From Verrucomicrobiaceae bacterium UBA2429 (GTDB taxonomy: Bacteria > Verrucomicrobiota > Verrucomicrobiia > Verrucomicrobiales > Verrucomicrobiaceae), in assembly GCA_002343505.1 (NCBI GenBank), contig DDQZ01000011.1, positions 1 through 21,168 of the forward strand: a DNA stretch of 21,168 nucleotides, given 5' to 3'. The notes beneath the pieces were generated by a model that was not told the DNA's origin, searched no databases, and saw only the letters and a program-made list of their open reading frames with translations. Positions within the stretch are counted from its first letter, which is position 1; each line of letters opens with the position of its first letter. This document shows, piece after piece, positions 14,068-21,168 of this stretch. Made by a program: the position numbers and the translations under genes.

Positions 14068-15453
14068 TCACTGTTTCAAAGTCGTCACCAACCACCGATG
14101 CTTGCCGGCAGGAGTCTTCCCGACCTCCCCCACCTCACGCAAAGAGAGCGCGAAGTCATCACCAAGTTTCGCCAGCAATCCGGCGCGGATTTCCTCCAGC
14201 CGGGCTGACTGCCAGTGTGGACCAGGCTGCAACCGGCACTCCACCGTGCCCGGCTGCTCCTGGAAAAACTGCACCGCCAGCAGGCCGTCAAAAACACGGT
14301 CGTGCATGTTGATGGCCGTGAGCGAAATGCGCCGCCCGGTGCCGCTGACAAGGAACTCATAATCGCGCCCGACCACAGCCTCGACCGCAGGCCAGCCAAA
14401 CTCACGCGCTTCAAGCGTCGGCTTGCAAAAATCCCCCGTGCGATAGCGGATGAGCGGCATGACATGATTGTGAAAGGACGTGCCGATGATCTCGCAGTTC
14501 CCCTCCGCATCCGGCTCGCCGAATTCCACAAAGCCGTAGGTCGGCCAGAAATGCAGCATGTTCGATTCCCTGCCCTGCGCCGCCAGCACCACGCGCTCGC
14601 TGTGCCCATACCAGTGAAACACACGCGTCCCGAAAAACTGCTCCAGCTCACACTGCGACCCGGCAGTGAGCTTCTCCGAACCGCAAAGCAGGGATGTCAG
14701 GGGGAAATCCAGCCTCAGCCCCGCCTGCTCCATGCCACGCGCCAGCATGAGCGCCGAGCTCGGATAGGCATGCAAATGGCGCGGCTGGAACCGGTTCAAC
14801 TCCTCCACATACTCCGGCAGGCGCTCCGGCGTCAGATGATACGAGGACAAGATCAGCCAGTCCCGCGTCGCATCAAAAAAACTGATGCCGCCGCTCGCCT
14901 GGCTCGATGTCACCCCGCCCCGGATCACCGCCACGCGGTCGCCGACACGATAGCCGCGGCGCGCCCACTGCGCCTCCAGGTAAGCCTGCTCCTTCGGACG
15001 GCTCACCCCCTTGTGCAGATCAAATCCCACCGGCACGCCACTCGACCCGCCCGTGGTGATGTGCAGCCCATGCTCCGGCCCAAATTCCGGGTTCAGCATC
15101 TGCTCGCGCTGCGAGATCAAATCCTGCTTGGTCAGCAGCGGATAGTCCGCCAGTTGTTCCAAAGATTCGAACTTCTCCGGACGGACTCCGCTCTCCGCGA
15201 AACGCCGCGCATAAAACGGAGCTTTGGAGGCGGCAATCAGCGACTCGCGCAGCGCCCGTACTTGATATCTCTCAATCGTCTCCGCATCCCAGGACTCCAC
15301 CTCCCGTGCCTCGTCCAGAAAACGTGGATAGGCGCTGCCATGTCGCAAGCCGGGCGGAATCGCGCGATAAACCCGCCCGGCCAGCGATTTCAGAGCCTGC
15401 GGCGCCGCCTCATAGAGCTTGAGCAGCGGGTAGAGTCTGTCTTCGAGAGACAT
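14068..15453 (-). CDS. CapK/phenylacetate-CoA ligase-like AMP-binding protein
   Basis: A 461-residue member of the adenylate-forming superfamily related to phenylacetate-CoA ligase and the capsule protein CapK. It carries the phosphate-binding loop TTGGSSGVPVGF at 133-144, then Y.EAQW...GYRVGDRVAVIRG and a FHNHVMPLIRYRTGDFC stretch in which YRTGD is the conserved ADP/AMP-binding motif. Proteins of this kind occur in exosortase and capsule loci and may activate or transfer an acyl or other group onto a polysaccharide; the exact reaction is unknown. The start MSLEDRLYPLL at 15453 lies at the edge of a hairpin repeat; an in-frame upstream ATG at 15480 lies within the repeat and is rejected. It follows the PEP-CTERM gene by 57 bp, all of it repeat, and precedes the oxidoreductase gene by 11 bp. 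Confidence 0.88.
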   Translation of the reverse strand: MSLEDRLYPLLKLYEAAPQALKSLAGRVYRAIPPGLRHGSAYPRFLDEAREVESWDAETIERYQVRALRESLIAASKAPFYARRFAESGVRPEKFESLEQLADYPLLTKQDLISQREQMLNPEFGPEHGLHITTGGSSGVPVGFDLHKGVSRPKEQAYLEAQWARRGYRVGDRVAVIRGGVTSSQASGGISFFDATRDWLILSSYHLTPERLPEYVEELNRFQPRHLHAYPSSALMLARGMEQAGLRLDFPLTSLLCGSEKLTAGSQCELEQFFGTRVFHWYGHSERVVLAAQGRESNMLHFWPTYGFVEFGEPDAEGNCEIIGTSFHNHVMPLIRYRTGDFCKPTLEAREFGWPAVEAVVGRDYEFLVSGTGRRISLTAINMHDRVFDGLLAVQFFQEQPGTVECRLQPGPHWQSARLEEIRAGLLAKLGDDFALSLREVGEVGKTPAGKHRWLVTTLKQ

Positions 15454-15510
15454 GGGTAGGACAGGCATCCCGCCTGTCACGGGCGTTCCGGGCGTTCTGC
15501 CCGGTTCATA
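15454..15510 (+). repeat. Two-hairpin REP-like element, shortened relative of the RAYT arrays
   Basis: 57 bp filling the whole gap between the PEP-CTERM gene and the CapK-like gene. It has ACAGGCatcccGCCTGT at 15461-15477 and CCGGGCgttctGCCCGG at 15488-15504, then TTCATATCA, similar to the array interior after the second GC-rich hairpin. It begins GGTAGGACAGGC like the array ends but has two of the four hairpins. Its orientation is opposite to copies A and B. It lies just upstream of the CapK ATG. Confidence 0.82.
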
Positions 15511-16311
15511 TCAAGCCAGCCTGCGGAACCGCCGCAGCATCACCGCCACACCGCAGCAGGCGATGAGCAACGCGCCGGAAGGCTCGGGCACGGGGGCGAA
15601 GGAGGTGATCACCAGCACGTCCTGCCAGTTGTCAGGATCAGCCTCGTCCAGACGCACGCTGAGAGTCGAGTAGCCATGGATCGCCGTGTAAGTGTCGAAA
15701 TGATTCACCCCGTCCTTCCCTTCCACGTCATCCAGGATGGACTGAAACAGCGCCTGCCTGGCGATGCCAGTCGCGGTCACGTCGCCATCCCAGTTGTTCA
15801 CGAAATTGCTCAGGTCCGTGAAGTCATTCTGGTGCGGCTTCCCGTACATCTCGGACAGGAAATTTTGCACCACGAAGAGCGAGTTGTAGAAGTCCGTGTT
15901 GTTCTCGTAATTCAGCGGGTCGCTGTCCTGCTCGATGAAGCGGCCGGACGCGCCAGCCAGCGTGTCCCAGGGCAGATAAGTGTCCAGCACATACGTCATC
16001 ACCGTCACCTGCTTCGGGATCACCGTCGTTTGATAGGCCGGATTCTGCACATTGAAGAAGTCAAAACGCTCGTTGTTCTGCTGGTCCCAGCCGTCCTCAA
16101 ACCAAAACCAGTTCGCCGTGTACGACTCACCCAAAGTGGCGTTCGGCGTGCCGTTCGGCTCGATGCACATCCACCAATAATTCGTGCCGTTCACATCATA
16201 AACGCCTGCAAAGCCATTACCCTCCACGCCAGTGACCGTGGCCGTGACCTGCGCGGAAAGCAGACCTGTTGAGATGGTGAGAGCTAAAATGGCGAGCCAA
16301 ATTTTCTTCAT
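15511..16311 (-). CDS. PEP-CTERM sorting domain protein
   Basis: A 266-residue exported protein, probable substrate of the nearby exosortase. Signal peptide MKKIWLAILALTISTGLLSA precedes a mature region rich in Asn, Asp, Trp and Phe (for example NYWWMCIEPNG, NWFWFEDGWDQQN). The C terminus is a complete PEP-CTERM signal: VPEPSG at 241-246, hydrophobic GALLIACCGVAVML, then basic RRFRR. The protein should be exported, cut at the PEP motif and anchored or released at the surface. The middle region matches no domain I know. An in-frame ATG at 16320 would add three residues; the MKK start is chosen because it gives a standard signal peptide. Upstream, TTTTCA and TATTTT are 17 bp apart and could form a promoter ending next to the start, giving a very short leader. 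The gene sits between asnB-like and CapK-like genes in the operon. Confidence 0.93.
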   Translation of the reverse strand: MKKIWLAILALTISTGLLSAQVTATVTGVEGNGFAGVYDVNGTNYWWMCIEPNGTPNATLGESYTANWFWFEDGWDQQNNERFDFFNVQNPAYQTTVIPKQVTVMTYVLDTYLPWDTLAGASGRFIEQDSDPLNYENNTDFYNSLFVVQNFLSEMYGKPHQNDFTDLSNFVNNWDGDVTATGIARQALFQSILDDVEGKDGVNHFDTYTAIHGYSTLSVRLDEADPDNWQDVLVITSFAPVPEPSGALLIACCGVAVMLRRFRRLA

Positions 16312-16366
16312 ATATTCCATAAAATAGAGTCTTCTTAGGAATTTGAAAAGCAGAAATTATGGAAGT

Positions 16367-18271
16367 TTAACTTTTCTTGATCATTTTGACCCAAGCTGTC
16401 AATCCCATCGCCACCCAAAGTGTCTCAGCCGCCGCTCCTGTACCACGCCCTTCGAGCAGACTTCGCCATTCTTTCTCAACAGCCCGGTAGTCCAAAAATC
16501 CCTGGTCGCGCAAAGCCGGCAGCCACTCCTCCTCCACTCTGCCGCGCACCTCTGAATGGAGAAAAAATTCCGCCAACGGCACATCGAATCCACGCTTGCG
16601 CCGGTAGGCAAAAGCGCGGCCAAACTCATCCTGCGCGAGTTGCTTCACAGCCCGCTTCGTGCCGCGCATCCGCGCATTGGCCCCCAGGCAGGGCCTCGCC
16701 AGCCAGTCCAAAGGCAGCCTTCTCGCCGCGGCGGCAAGCGACCTGTCGAGAAACGGAACCCGGCACTCCACACCATGCGCCATCGTCATTTTGTCCTGAC
16801 GCAGCAGCAGGTCCGGCAGATAAGTCTCCGCCTCGTATCGCACCTGCCGCCGCACACCCGCGCCAGGAATTCCGCTCAAATGATCCAGACGGGCCGTGAT
16901 CGCCATCTCCGGGTCCACGCCCGGCAGCAGGCTCCCCACCAAACCCGAGGCCCCATAGGCGGAGGAGATCACCATCTGATGCTCCAGTGACTCTCCCGCC
17001 CGGCCGAAAAGCCGCCACCACCTCCCTCTCCCATTCCCGGCAAATTGAGCGCCCGCCTTGAAAACTCCCGGCCACGCCTGCTGCAGCGCCGTGTAATAAA
17101 AGCGGTTATACCCGGCGAACAACTCGTCGCAGCCCTCGCCCGTCAGCAGCACCTTCACATGCCGCCCGGCCTCGCGCGCCAGCAGTTGCAGCGCCAGCGT
17201 GTTCGGATTCCCCGGCGGACCATCCAGATGCCAGGCCGCCTTTTCAAAACCCGCCGCAAAGTCCCGCGCGGTGAACAGCAGCCGGTGGCTGTGTACTCCC
17301 GCCCTGCGCGCCGCCTGGGATATCCAAGCGTCCTCGCTGACCGCGTCATTTTCGAACACGATGGAAAACGTGCGCAGCCGCTCCGCCGAGGCGCGCGCCG
17401 CGTCCATTGTCACAAGCGAGGAGTCAATGCCGCCGCTCAATTGAGTTCCCAGCGGCACATCGCTCACGAGCTGGCTCTCCACAGCCCCGCGCAGACGCTC
17501 GCGCAGTTGACACAAATCCACCCCGCCATCCTCCGCGTCCGGCAGGCTCCAAAAACGCCTGCGCGCCAGGGTGCCATCCCGGCGCCACTCCAGAGTGTGG
17601 CCCGGCGGCAGTTGCATCACACCGCGCAGCAGTGTGCGATCCCACGCGGTGTGACGAAAAAGCAACTGCTCCGCCAGATACTCTGTCTCCACCTCCGCTT
17701 GAAAAGCCGGATGCTCCAAGAAAGCCTTCATTTCCGAGGCGATAAGCAGCGTGCCATTCCGATTCCAGTAATACAGCGGCTTGATGCCAAAAGGATCGCG
17801 CGCCACTCTCACAACGCCCGCCCTCACATCCGCGATGGCCAGCGCATACATGCCCTCCAGGCGGTCGAGCATGCCCTGCCAGCCATGCTTTTCATACAGC
17901 CGCAGAATCACCTCCGTGTCCGAGTGCCCGCGAAACTCCACACCCTGCGCACGCAACGTCTCGCGATGTTCTCCGGCATTGTAGATCTCGCCATTGAAGA
18001 CGAGCACCACTTTTCCATCCGCGCTCGTCATCGGCTGATGCCCGGCTGCGGACAAATCCTGGATGCTAAGCCGCGCGAAACCGAAGCCTCCATCCAGATC
18101 ACCCGCCTCGCGCACTGCATCCAGCGGCAGGCTTTCGCCGCGACGGAACGACAACCCATGCAGCCCCTCGTCATCCGGCCCGCGATGCCGCACCGCCGCG
18201 AGCATCTGCCGCAGCGCCGGCACATCCAGGCCGCCACCTGAAGCATGAAAACATCCCACAAAACCGCACAT
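16367..18271 (-). CDS. asnB: Asparagine synthetase B-type amidotransferase (exosortase-locus type)
   Basis: A 634-residue glutamine-dependent amidotransferase. The N terminus MCGFVGC gives nucleophile Cys2, with RHRGPDDEG at 29-36, FNGEIYN at 92-98 and SDTEVIL near 117-123 typical of class II glutaminases. The synthetase half has the PP-loop SGGIDSS at 279-285 and GEGCDELFAGYNR, an ATP/substrate-binding block of AsnB. Both active sites look complete, so ammonia transfer is plausible. Copies of this family inside exosortase and exopolysaccharide loci are thought to amidate a sugar acid or peptide of the polymer rather than to make free asparagine; that choice is inferred from context. The start lies 2 bp after the exosortase gene. 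The 55 bp after it lead into the PEP-CTERM gene without a terminator. Confidence 0.9.
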   Translation of the reverse strand: MCGFVGCFHASGGGLDVPALRQMLAAVRHRGPDDEGLHGLSFRRGESLPLDAVREAGDLDGGFGFARLSIQDLSAAGHQPMTSADGKVVLVFNGEIYNAGEHRETLRAQGVEFRGHSDTEVILRLYEKHGWQGMLDRLEGMYALAIADVRAGVVRVARDPFGIKPLYYWNRNGTLLIASEMKAFLEHPAFQAEVETEYLAEQLLFRHTAWDRTLLRGVMQLPPGHTLEWRRDGTLARRRFWSLPDAEDGGVDLCQLRERLRGAVESQLVSDVPLGTQLSGGIDSSLVTMDAARASAERLRTFSIVFENDAVSEDAWISQAARRAGVHSHRLLFTARDFAAGFEKAAWHLDGPPGNPNTLALQLLAREAGRHVKVLLTGEGCDELFAGYNRFYYTALQQAWPGVFKAGAQFAGNGRGRWWRLFGRAGESLEHQMVISSAYGASGLVGSLLPGVDPEMAITARLDHLSGIPGAGVRRQVRYEAETYLPDLLLRQDKMTMAHGVECRVPFLDRSLAAAARRLPLDWLARPCLGANARMRGTKRAVKQLAQDEFGRAFAYRRKRGFDVPLAEFFLHSEVRGRVEEEWLPALRDQGFLDYRAVEKEWRSLLEGRGTGAAAETLWVAMGLTAWVKMIKKS

Positions 18272-18273
18272 GC

Positions 18274-19959
18274 CTACATCAGCCCTTTCTGGAATCCCGG
18301 CGCCAGTTCCCGGATCAGGTTTTTGATCAACTCCAAGGTCTGCTCCGAAGTGCGCTGTCTCTGCCCGGTAAGGGCCGGATCCCAGCCTTCAGTCACCCAG
18401 GCTGCCATGCTCGGGTATGCCCAACGGTGGTTCACACTGCGCAGCACATTGTCCCAACTGCTCAACCAGACGCGCGTCCAGTTGTCCGGCGTGCTCACAT
18501 CCGCGCCGACAAACCAATACACATAATGCGCGCGCAGCATCCGCCGCCCGCCCGCGTCATCCAGCCACTCGCGCTCGATGAGCAGGTCCTTCACCTCCAG
18601 CACACTCCCACCCGGCAGTTCCACCGGCACCACACACTGCTCCAGGATCGTCCAGCCCTGGCCGTCGAGGCAGACCTCCGGGCGGTGAATGCTGCGCCTT
18701 TCAGCTCCCGCCAGCACCAGGGTCACATCCACACGATCCCGTTCCCCAGGTGGTCGCGGAGTGGCGTAGCGCATTTTCACGATCTGCGTGTCCGCTGGCA
18801 GCAGCGTCTTCTCCACTGTGTCCGGCTTCTCACTTCGACCAATGAAAAGACTCGTCCGCTCCGGCAGAGTCATCACCACGCCGGCCTCGCTGCCCGCGCT
18901 GAGTTCGGGCGAGAGACGGCACACGGCGAGCGCCACCGTTGTCATCACCAGCATCGCCGCGATTTGCCAGACCAGACGCCTCTTTGACACCACCGACAGC
19001 GCGGCACGCTCACTCACCCGTCCCGGCTTCCGCGTCCATCCCGCTCCGCCTTTCCAAATTCTATCCATCAAAGCCGCCACCCCCTGCAACCCCGCCAGCG
19101 CCACCAGATAGACCGCGATACCCGACACAAAATGAAACGTGGACACCTCCTGCTCCTCATTGCCCACCGCGAAGTCCCGCCCGAACAACACGGTGCCACC
19201 CAGTAAAAGAAAGATGCGCGCCATGTTCGCCACCACCGCCAGCGGCACACTGCATGCAAAGAGCACCCAGCGGCGCGGCCACGTCCCCTGCCGGAAGTAA
19301 CCAAACAACGCCGAGACCATCAGCAGCGCGAAGAGCGACCTCATGCCGCTGCATGGCCCGTCCACCTTCAGGCTGAACAGCTCTCCCAGGCCGCGCGCCG
19401 CATCCGGCGCGGATAGCAGCGCCGTGCCCTGGCGCACCGTCTCCACGCCGGTGTGGTTCAGCACCCATGACACACCGCTCACGGTCAGCACGCGCAGTTG
19501 GTAGGCCACGCCCTGCTCCATGAAAACCAGCGGCCACATGAAGCCCAGCATCAACCACGCAAACCCCAGCCGCCGCGTTCCCGCCCAACCCCAAAGTCCG
19601 AGCATCACCGCCAGCACAAATCCCTGGATGCCCAGCGCGCCGAGATAAAAATTGTGCGCCTTGTATCCCGCAAAGTAGGACAGCAAGGCCAGGGCCATCA
19701 CCACCAGCCCGGAACCATGCCCGCTCACCGGCCAGGATGCGATTTCCTCGCGCATCCGCCACACCAGCCAACCCGCGATGAACGGCGCCAGGAACCCATG
19801 CTGCCAAGTCGGATCCTTCCAGCGAATCACCAACTCCTGCCAGATCGTCAGCCGGAAGTCCCCATACCCCGCCGCATAAGGCAGCGCGCCCACCAGAGCC
19901 GCAAGGCAAAGCACCGCCGAAGCCAAAGGCAGTCTCAGTTCAGCGATTCCCGTTTTCAT
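18274..19959 (-). CDS. Exosortase fused to an EpsI-type domain
   Basis: A 561-residue polytopic membrane protein, the putative sorting protease of the locus. Residues 1-300 contain about eight membrane segments with the exosortase catalytic set: Cys203 in [10 protein letters not shown], Arg248 in VVANMARI, and His276 in FHFVSG. A cytoplasmic-looking basic linker (300-330) and one more membrane segment (about 331-348) lead to an EpsI-type domain (DUF3485-like) with [14 protein letters not shown] (His425, Cys430) and a Trp/Arg-rich end. In many bacteria exosortase and EpsI are adjacent genes; here they are one continuous protein. It should act on PEP-CTERM proteins such as that encoded at 15511-16311. 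The subtype cannot be assigned by eye. An upstream hairpin (19968-19983) sits 9 nt before the ATG. It is the first gene of the leftward operon. Confidence 0.92.
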   Translation of the reverse strand: MKTGIAELRLPLASAVLCLAALVGALPYAAGYGDFRLTIWQELVIRWKDPTWQHGFLAPFIAGWLVWRMREEIASWPVSGHGSGLVVMALALLSYFAGYKAHNFYLGALGIQGFVLAVMLGLWGWAGTRRLGFAWLMLGFMWPLVFMEQGVAYQLRVLTVSGVSWVLNHTGVETVRQGTALLSAPDAARGLGELFSLKVDGPCSGMRSLFALLMVSALFGYFRQGTWPRRWVLFACSVPLAVVANMARIFLLLGGTVLFGRDFAVGNEEQEVSTFHFVSGIAVYLVALAGLQGVAALMDRIWKGGAGWTRKPGRVSERAALSVVSKRRLVWQIAAMLVMTTVALAVCRLSPELSAGSEAGVVMTLPERTSLFIGRSEKPDTVEKTLLPADTQIVKMRYATPRPPGERDRVDVTLVLAGAERRSIHRPEVCLDGQGWTILEQCVVPVELPGGSVLEVKDLLIEREWLDDAGGRRMLRAHYVYWFVGADVSTPDNWTRVWLSSWDNVLRSVNHRWAYPSMAAWVTEGWDPALTGQRQRTSEQTLELIKNLIRELAPGFQKGLM

Positions 19960-19967
19960 GCTGGTGT

Positions 19968-19983
19968 ATCGCCCTCAGGCGAT
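19968..19983 (-). promoter_or_regulatory. Hairpin in the leader of the exosortase gene
   Basis: A perfect 6-bp palindrome ATCGCC-CTCA-GGCGAT with a 4-nt loop, 9-24 nt upstream of the exosortase ATG at 19959, hence in the ribosome-binding zone. It may belong to the palindrome cluster that follows, or modulate translation of the operon's first gene; it is too short and too close to be a terminator for anything upstream. Confidence 0.35.
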
Positions 19984-19985
19984 CC

Positions 19986-20031
19986 GTTGAAGTGAAGTCG
20001 TAGGAGTGAAGCCTTTAGGCGACACGGGAGT
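19986..20031 (+). repeat. 46-nt direct repeat with GCCTTTAGGC palindrome, left copy
   Basis: Pairs with 21122-21167 in the same orientation, 41 of 46 bases identical by eye; the last 29 (20003-20031) differ at one position. It contains the palindrome GCCTttAGGC at 20011-20020. It is followed by two further palindromes, TTCCGCtGCGGAA at 20035-20047 and CAAGCTaaAGCTTG at 20058-20071, and a 10-nt direct duplication TTGAACTCCA at 20069-20078 and 20082-20091. The whole block fills the gap upstream of the glycosyltransferase. Confidence 0.85.
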
Positions 20032-20091
20032 GAGTTCCGCTGCGGAAAGCCAGTGAACAAGCTAAAGCTTGAACTCCAACATTGAACTCCA
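20032..20091 (+). repeat. Two short palindromes and a 10-nt duplication before the glycosyltransferase
   Basis: TTCCGCtGCGGAA (6-bp arms, 1-nt loop) at 20035-20047, CAAGCTaaAGCTTG (6-bp arms, 2-nt loop) at 20058-20071, then TTGAACTCCA twice, separated by 3 nt. It has the look of a palindrome array like that of the RAYT cassette but with different sequences. It occupies most of the leader of the glycosyltransferase gene. Confidence 0.7.
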
Positions 20092-20132
20092 TCTTGCAGC
20101 CGCGCCCTTTCCGCCAAACGATGCACCGCCTG

Positions 20133-21131
20133 ATGAATCTGCTGATCTTCAAAGTGAACCAGCTTGGCGACAACGTCGTCTTCCTTCCGCTTGTCCAGCA
20201 GCTTGCCGCACACTTCCCGCACTGGCGCATCACCGTCATGACCAGCCCGGCAGCCACGCCGCTGTATGAAGTCGCATGTCCGGCGGCGCGGCTGCTTTCC
20301 TTTAACACACAAGACTTCAACTCCTCCTGGAAAAACCCCGCGCGTCTCGCCCGCCTTCTGCGCATCACACGCGCCTTGAAGCCGGACACCTGCCTCCTCG
20401 GCAATGACCAGGGCAACGCCGCCCACTTCATCGCCCGCCTCAGCGGAGCCGCGCTCTGCGTCGGACCGCATGTGCCTGAGCGCAGGCTGGGCTTTCTGCT
20501 CCATCATCGCGAACCCTTGATCGAGACCGACTCCGCCGCGCGGCAAAACTGGCGCATCGCCCAGGCCATGCTCGCGCGCCTCGGTCATCCCGCGCTGCCC
20601 GATGCCATCCCCGCGCCAGACCTCTCCGCCTTCGGACGCGAAGGCCATGGAGCCATCGCCATCCATGCGGGAGCCAGCAGAGCTTACAAACGCTGGCCGC
20701 TGGAGCGTTTCATCGCCCTCGCCAACAAGCTCGAGGACACGCATCCCGTACTTTGGTTCGATCAAAACGAAGCCGGCGAGGAAATGCTCGCCCCGCGCAT
20801 CCGCCGCGTGACTCCAGGCAGCTTGCATGACTTCATCCGGCATCTCGCAGGCGCGCGCCATTTCATCGGCAACAACTCCGGCCCCATGAACCTCGCCTCC
20901 GCACTCGGCATTCCCGGCACCATTTTCAACGGACCTTCGCGCCCGAACTGGGACCCAATGTGGCATTCGGAAAAATTCGACCTCCTGCGCGATGCCGCAC
21001 TCGCCTGCCAGCCCTGCGACCTCTTTTCCCGTCCCGTCAATCACTGCCAAAACACGTTTCATCCCATGGCCTGCATGGACCGCTGGAGTGTGGACGAGGT
21101 TCATCAGCGTGTGCTTGCCAGGTTGGAGTGA
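20133..21131 (+). CDS. Family 9 glycosyltransferase (heptosyltransferase-like)
   Basis: A 332-residue GT-B glycosyltransferase resembling ADP-heptose:LPS heptosyltransferases, predicted to add a sugar to LPS or another surface polymer on the cytoplasmic face of the membrane. It begins MNLLIFKVNQLGD, the family opening with the conserved Asp13. IHAGASRAYKRWPLERF (177-193) is the nucleotide-sugar-binding stretch of the C-terminal half. GNNSGPMNLASALG (246-259) corresponds to the family's usual ND-SG-x-x-H motif, with Asn248 and Asn253 where Asp and His are expected. A second ATG at 20121 would add four residues; a TTG at 20082 is rejected. Neither ATG has a Shine-Dalgarno. The gene faces away from the leftward operon. 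Its last codons and stop lie inside a repeat copy. Specificity cannot be inferred. Confidence 0.88.
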   Translation: MNLLIFKVNQLGDNVVFLPLVQQLAAHFPHWRITVMTSPAATPLYEVACPAARLLSFNTQDFNSSWKNPARLARLLRITRALKPDTCLLGNDQGNAAHFIARLSGAALCVGPHVPERRLGFLLHHREPLIETDSAARQNWRIAQAMLARLGHPALPDAIPAPDLSAFGREGHGAIAIHAGASRAYKRWPLERFIALANKLEDTHPVLWFDQNEAGEEMLAPRIRRVTPGSLHDFIRHLAGARHFIGNNSGPMNLASALGIPGTIFNGPSRPNWDPMWHSEKFDLLRDAALACQPCDLFSRPVNHCQNTFHPMACMDRWSVDEVHQRVLARLE

Positions 21132-21167
21132 ACCCGTTGGAGTAAAGCCTTTAGGCGACACGGGAGT
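21122..21167 (+). repeat. 46-nt direct repeat, right copy, overlapping the glycosyltransferase stop codon
   Basis: Same orientation as 19986-20031, 1,136 bp away. The GGAGTGA inside it supplies the glycosyltransferase stop (21129-21131), so the last three codons of that gene are made of repeat sequence. The GCCTTTAGGC palindrome is at 21147-21156. The window ends one base after the repeat, so whether the associated palindromes also follow here cannot be seen. Confidence 0.85.
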
Positions 21168-21168
21168 T

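Noticed and set aside
15454..15510. Rho-independent terminator between the PEP-CTERM and CapK genes
   Set aside because: Stems are present but no T-run follows on either strand, and the sequence matches the repeat family, so it is classed as a repeat.

Overview
The window looks like a chromosomal segment of a GC-rich member of the Verrucomicrobia, perhaps of the Prosthecobacter/Verrucomicrobium type. This is inferred from the combination of a Bacteroidetes-style topoisomerase IV B subunit, a PEP-CTERM/exosortase system, a secreted sulfatase, very small lipoproteins and palindromic-repeat arrays with a REP-associated transposase (RAYT). No 16S rRNA or other definitive marker is present. Most genes lack a clear Shine-Dalgarno sequence, so several starts were chosen from protein architecture.

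Left part (1-9318). A nearly complete parE-like gene runs leftward off the window edge. It is divergent, across an AT-rich gap of about 208 bp, from a two-gene unit: an unrecognised 239-residue protein with coiled-coil character, and a membrane-anchored PAS hybrid histidine kinase that overlaps it by 4 bp (ATGA). Convergent to the kinase is a two-gene ABC exporter (ATPase, then ABC-2 permease) of the kind related to GldA/GldF. Next come a small lipoprotein, a possible small ORF on the minus strand with an unusually good Shine-Dalgarno sequence, a secreted S1-type sulfatase, and two tiny lipoproteins followed by a strong terminator.

Right part (9294-21168). A leftward gene set, probably one operon about 10.6 kb long, encodes an exosortase-EpsI fusion, an AsnB-type amidotransferase, a PEP-CTERM protein, a CapK/phenylacetate-CoA-ligase-like enzyme, a bi-domain oxidoreductase and a heparinase II/III-like protein. 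It ends at a terminator at 9294-9318. This set resembles known exosortase-associated exopolysaccharide loci: enzymes that make or tailor a surface polysaccharide, beside a sorting protease and its candidate substrate. A family 9 glycosyltransferase lies upstream on the opposite strand.

The most unusual feature is inside the bi-domain oxidoreductase gene. An 837-bp cassette (12115-12951) consists of two directly repeated 108-bp arrays of four hairpins flanking a RAYT coding region. It lies exactly between the dehydrogenase domain and the Gfo/Idh/MocA domain and keeps the frame open (837 = 3 x 279), so the gene now predicts a 956-residue dehydrogenase-transposase-dehydrogenase polypeptide. A shortened relative of the hairpin array fills the gap between the PEP-CTERM and CapK genes. 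A second, unrelated repeat family flanks the glycosyltransferase, and one of its copies supplies that gene's stop codon.
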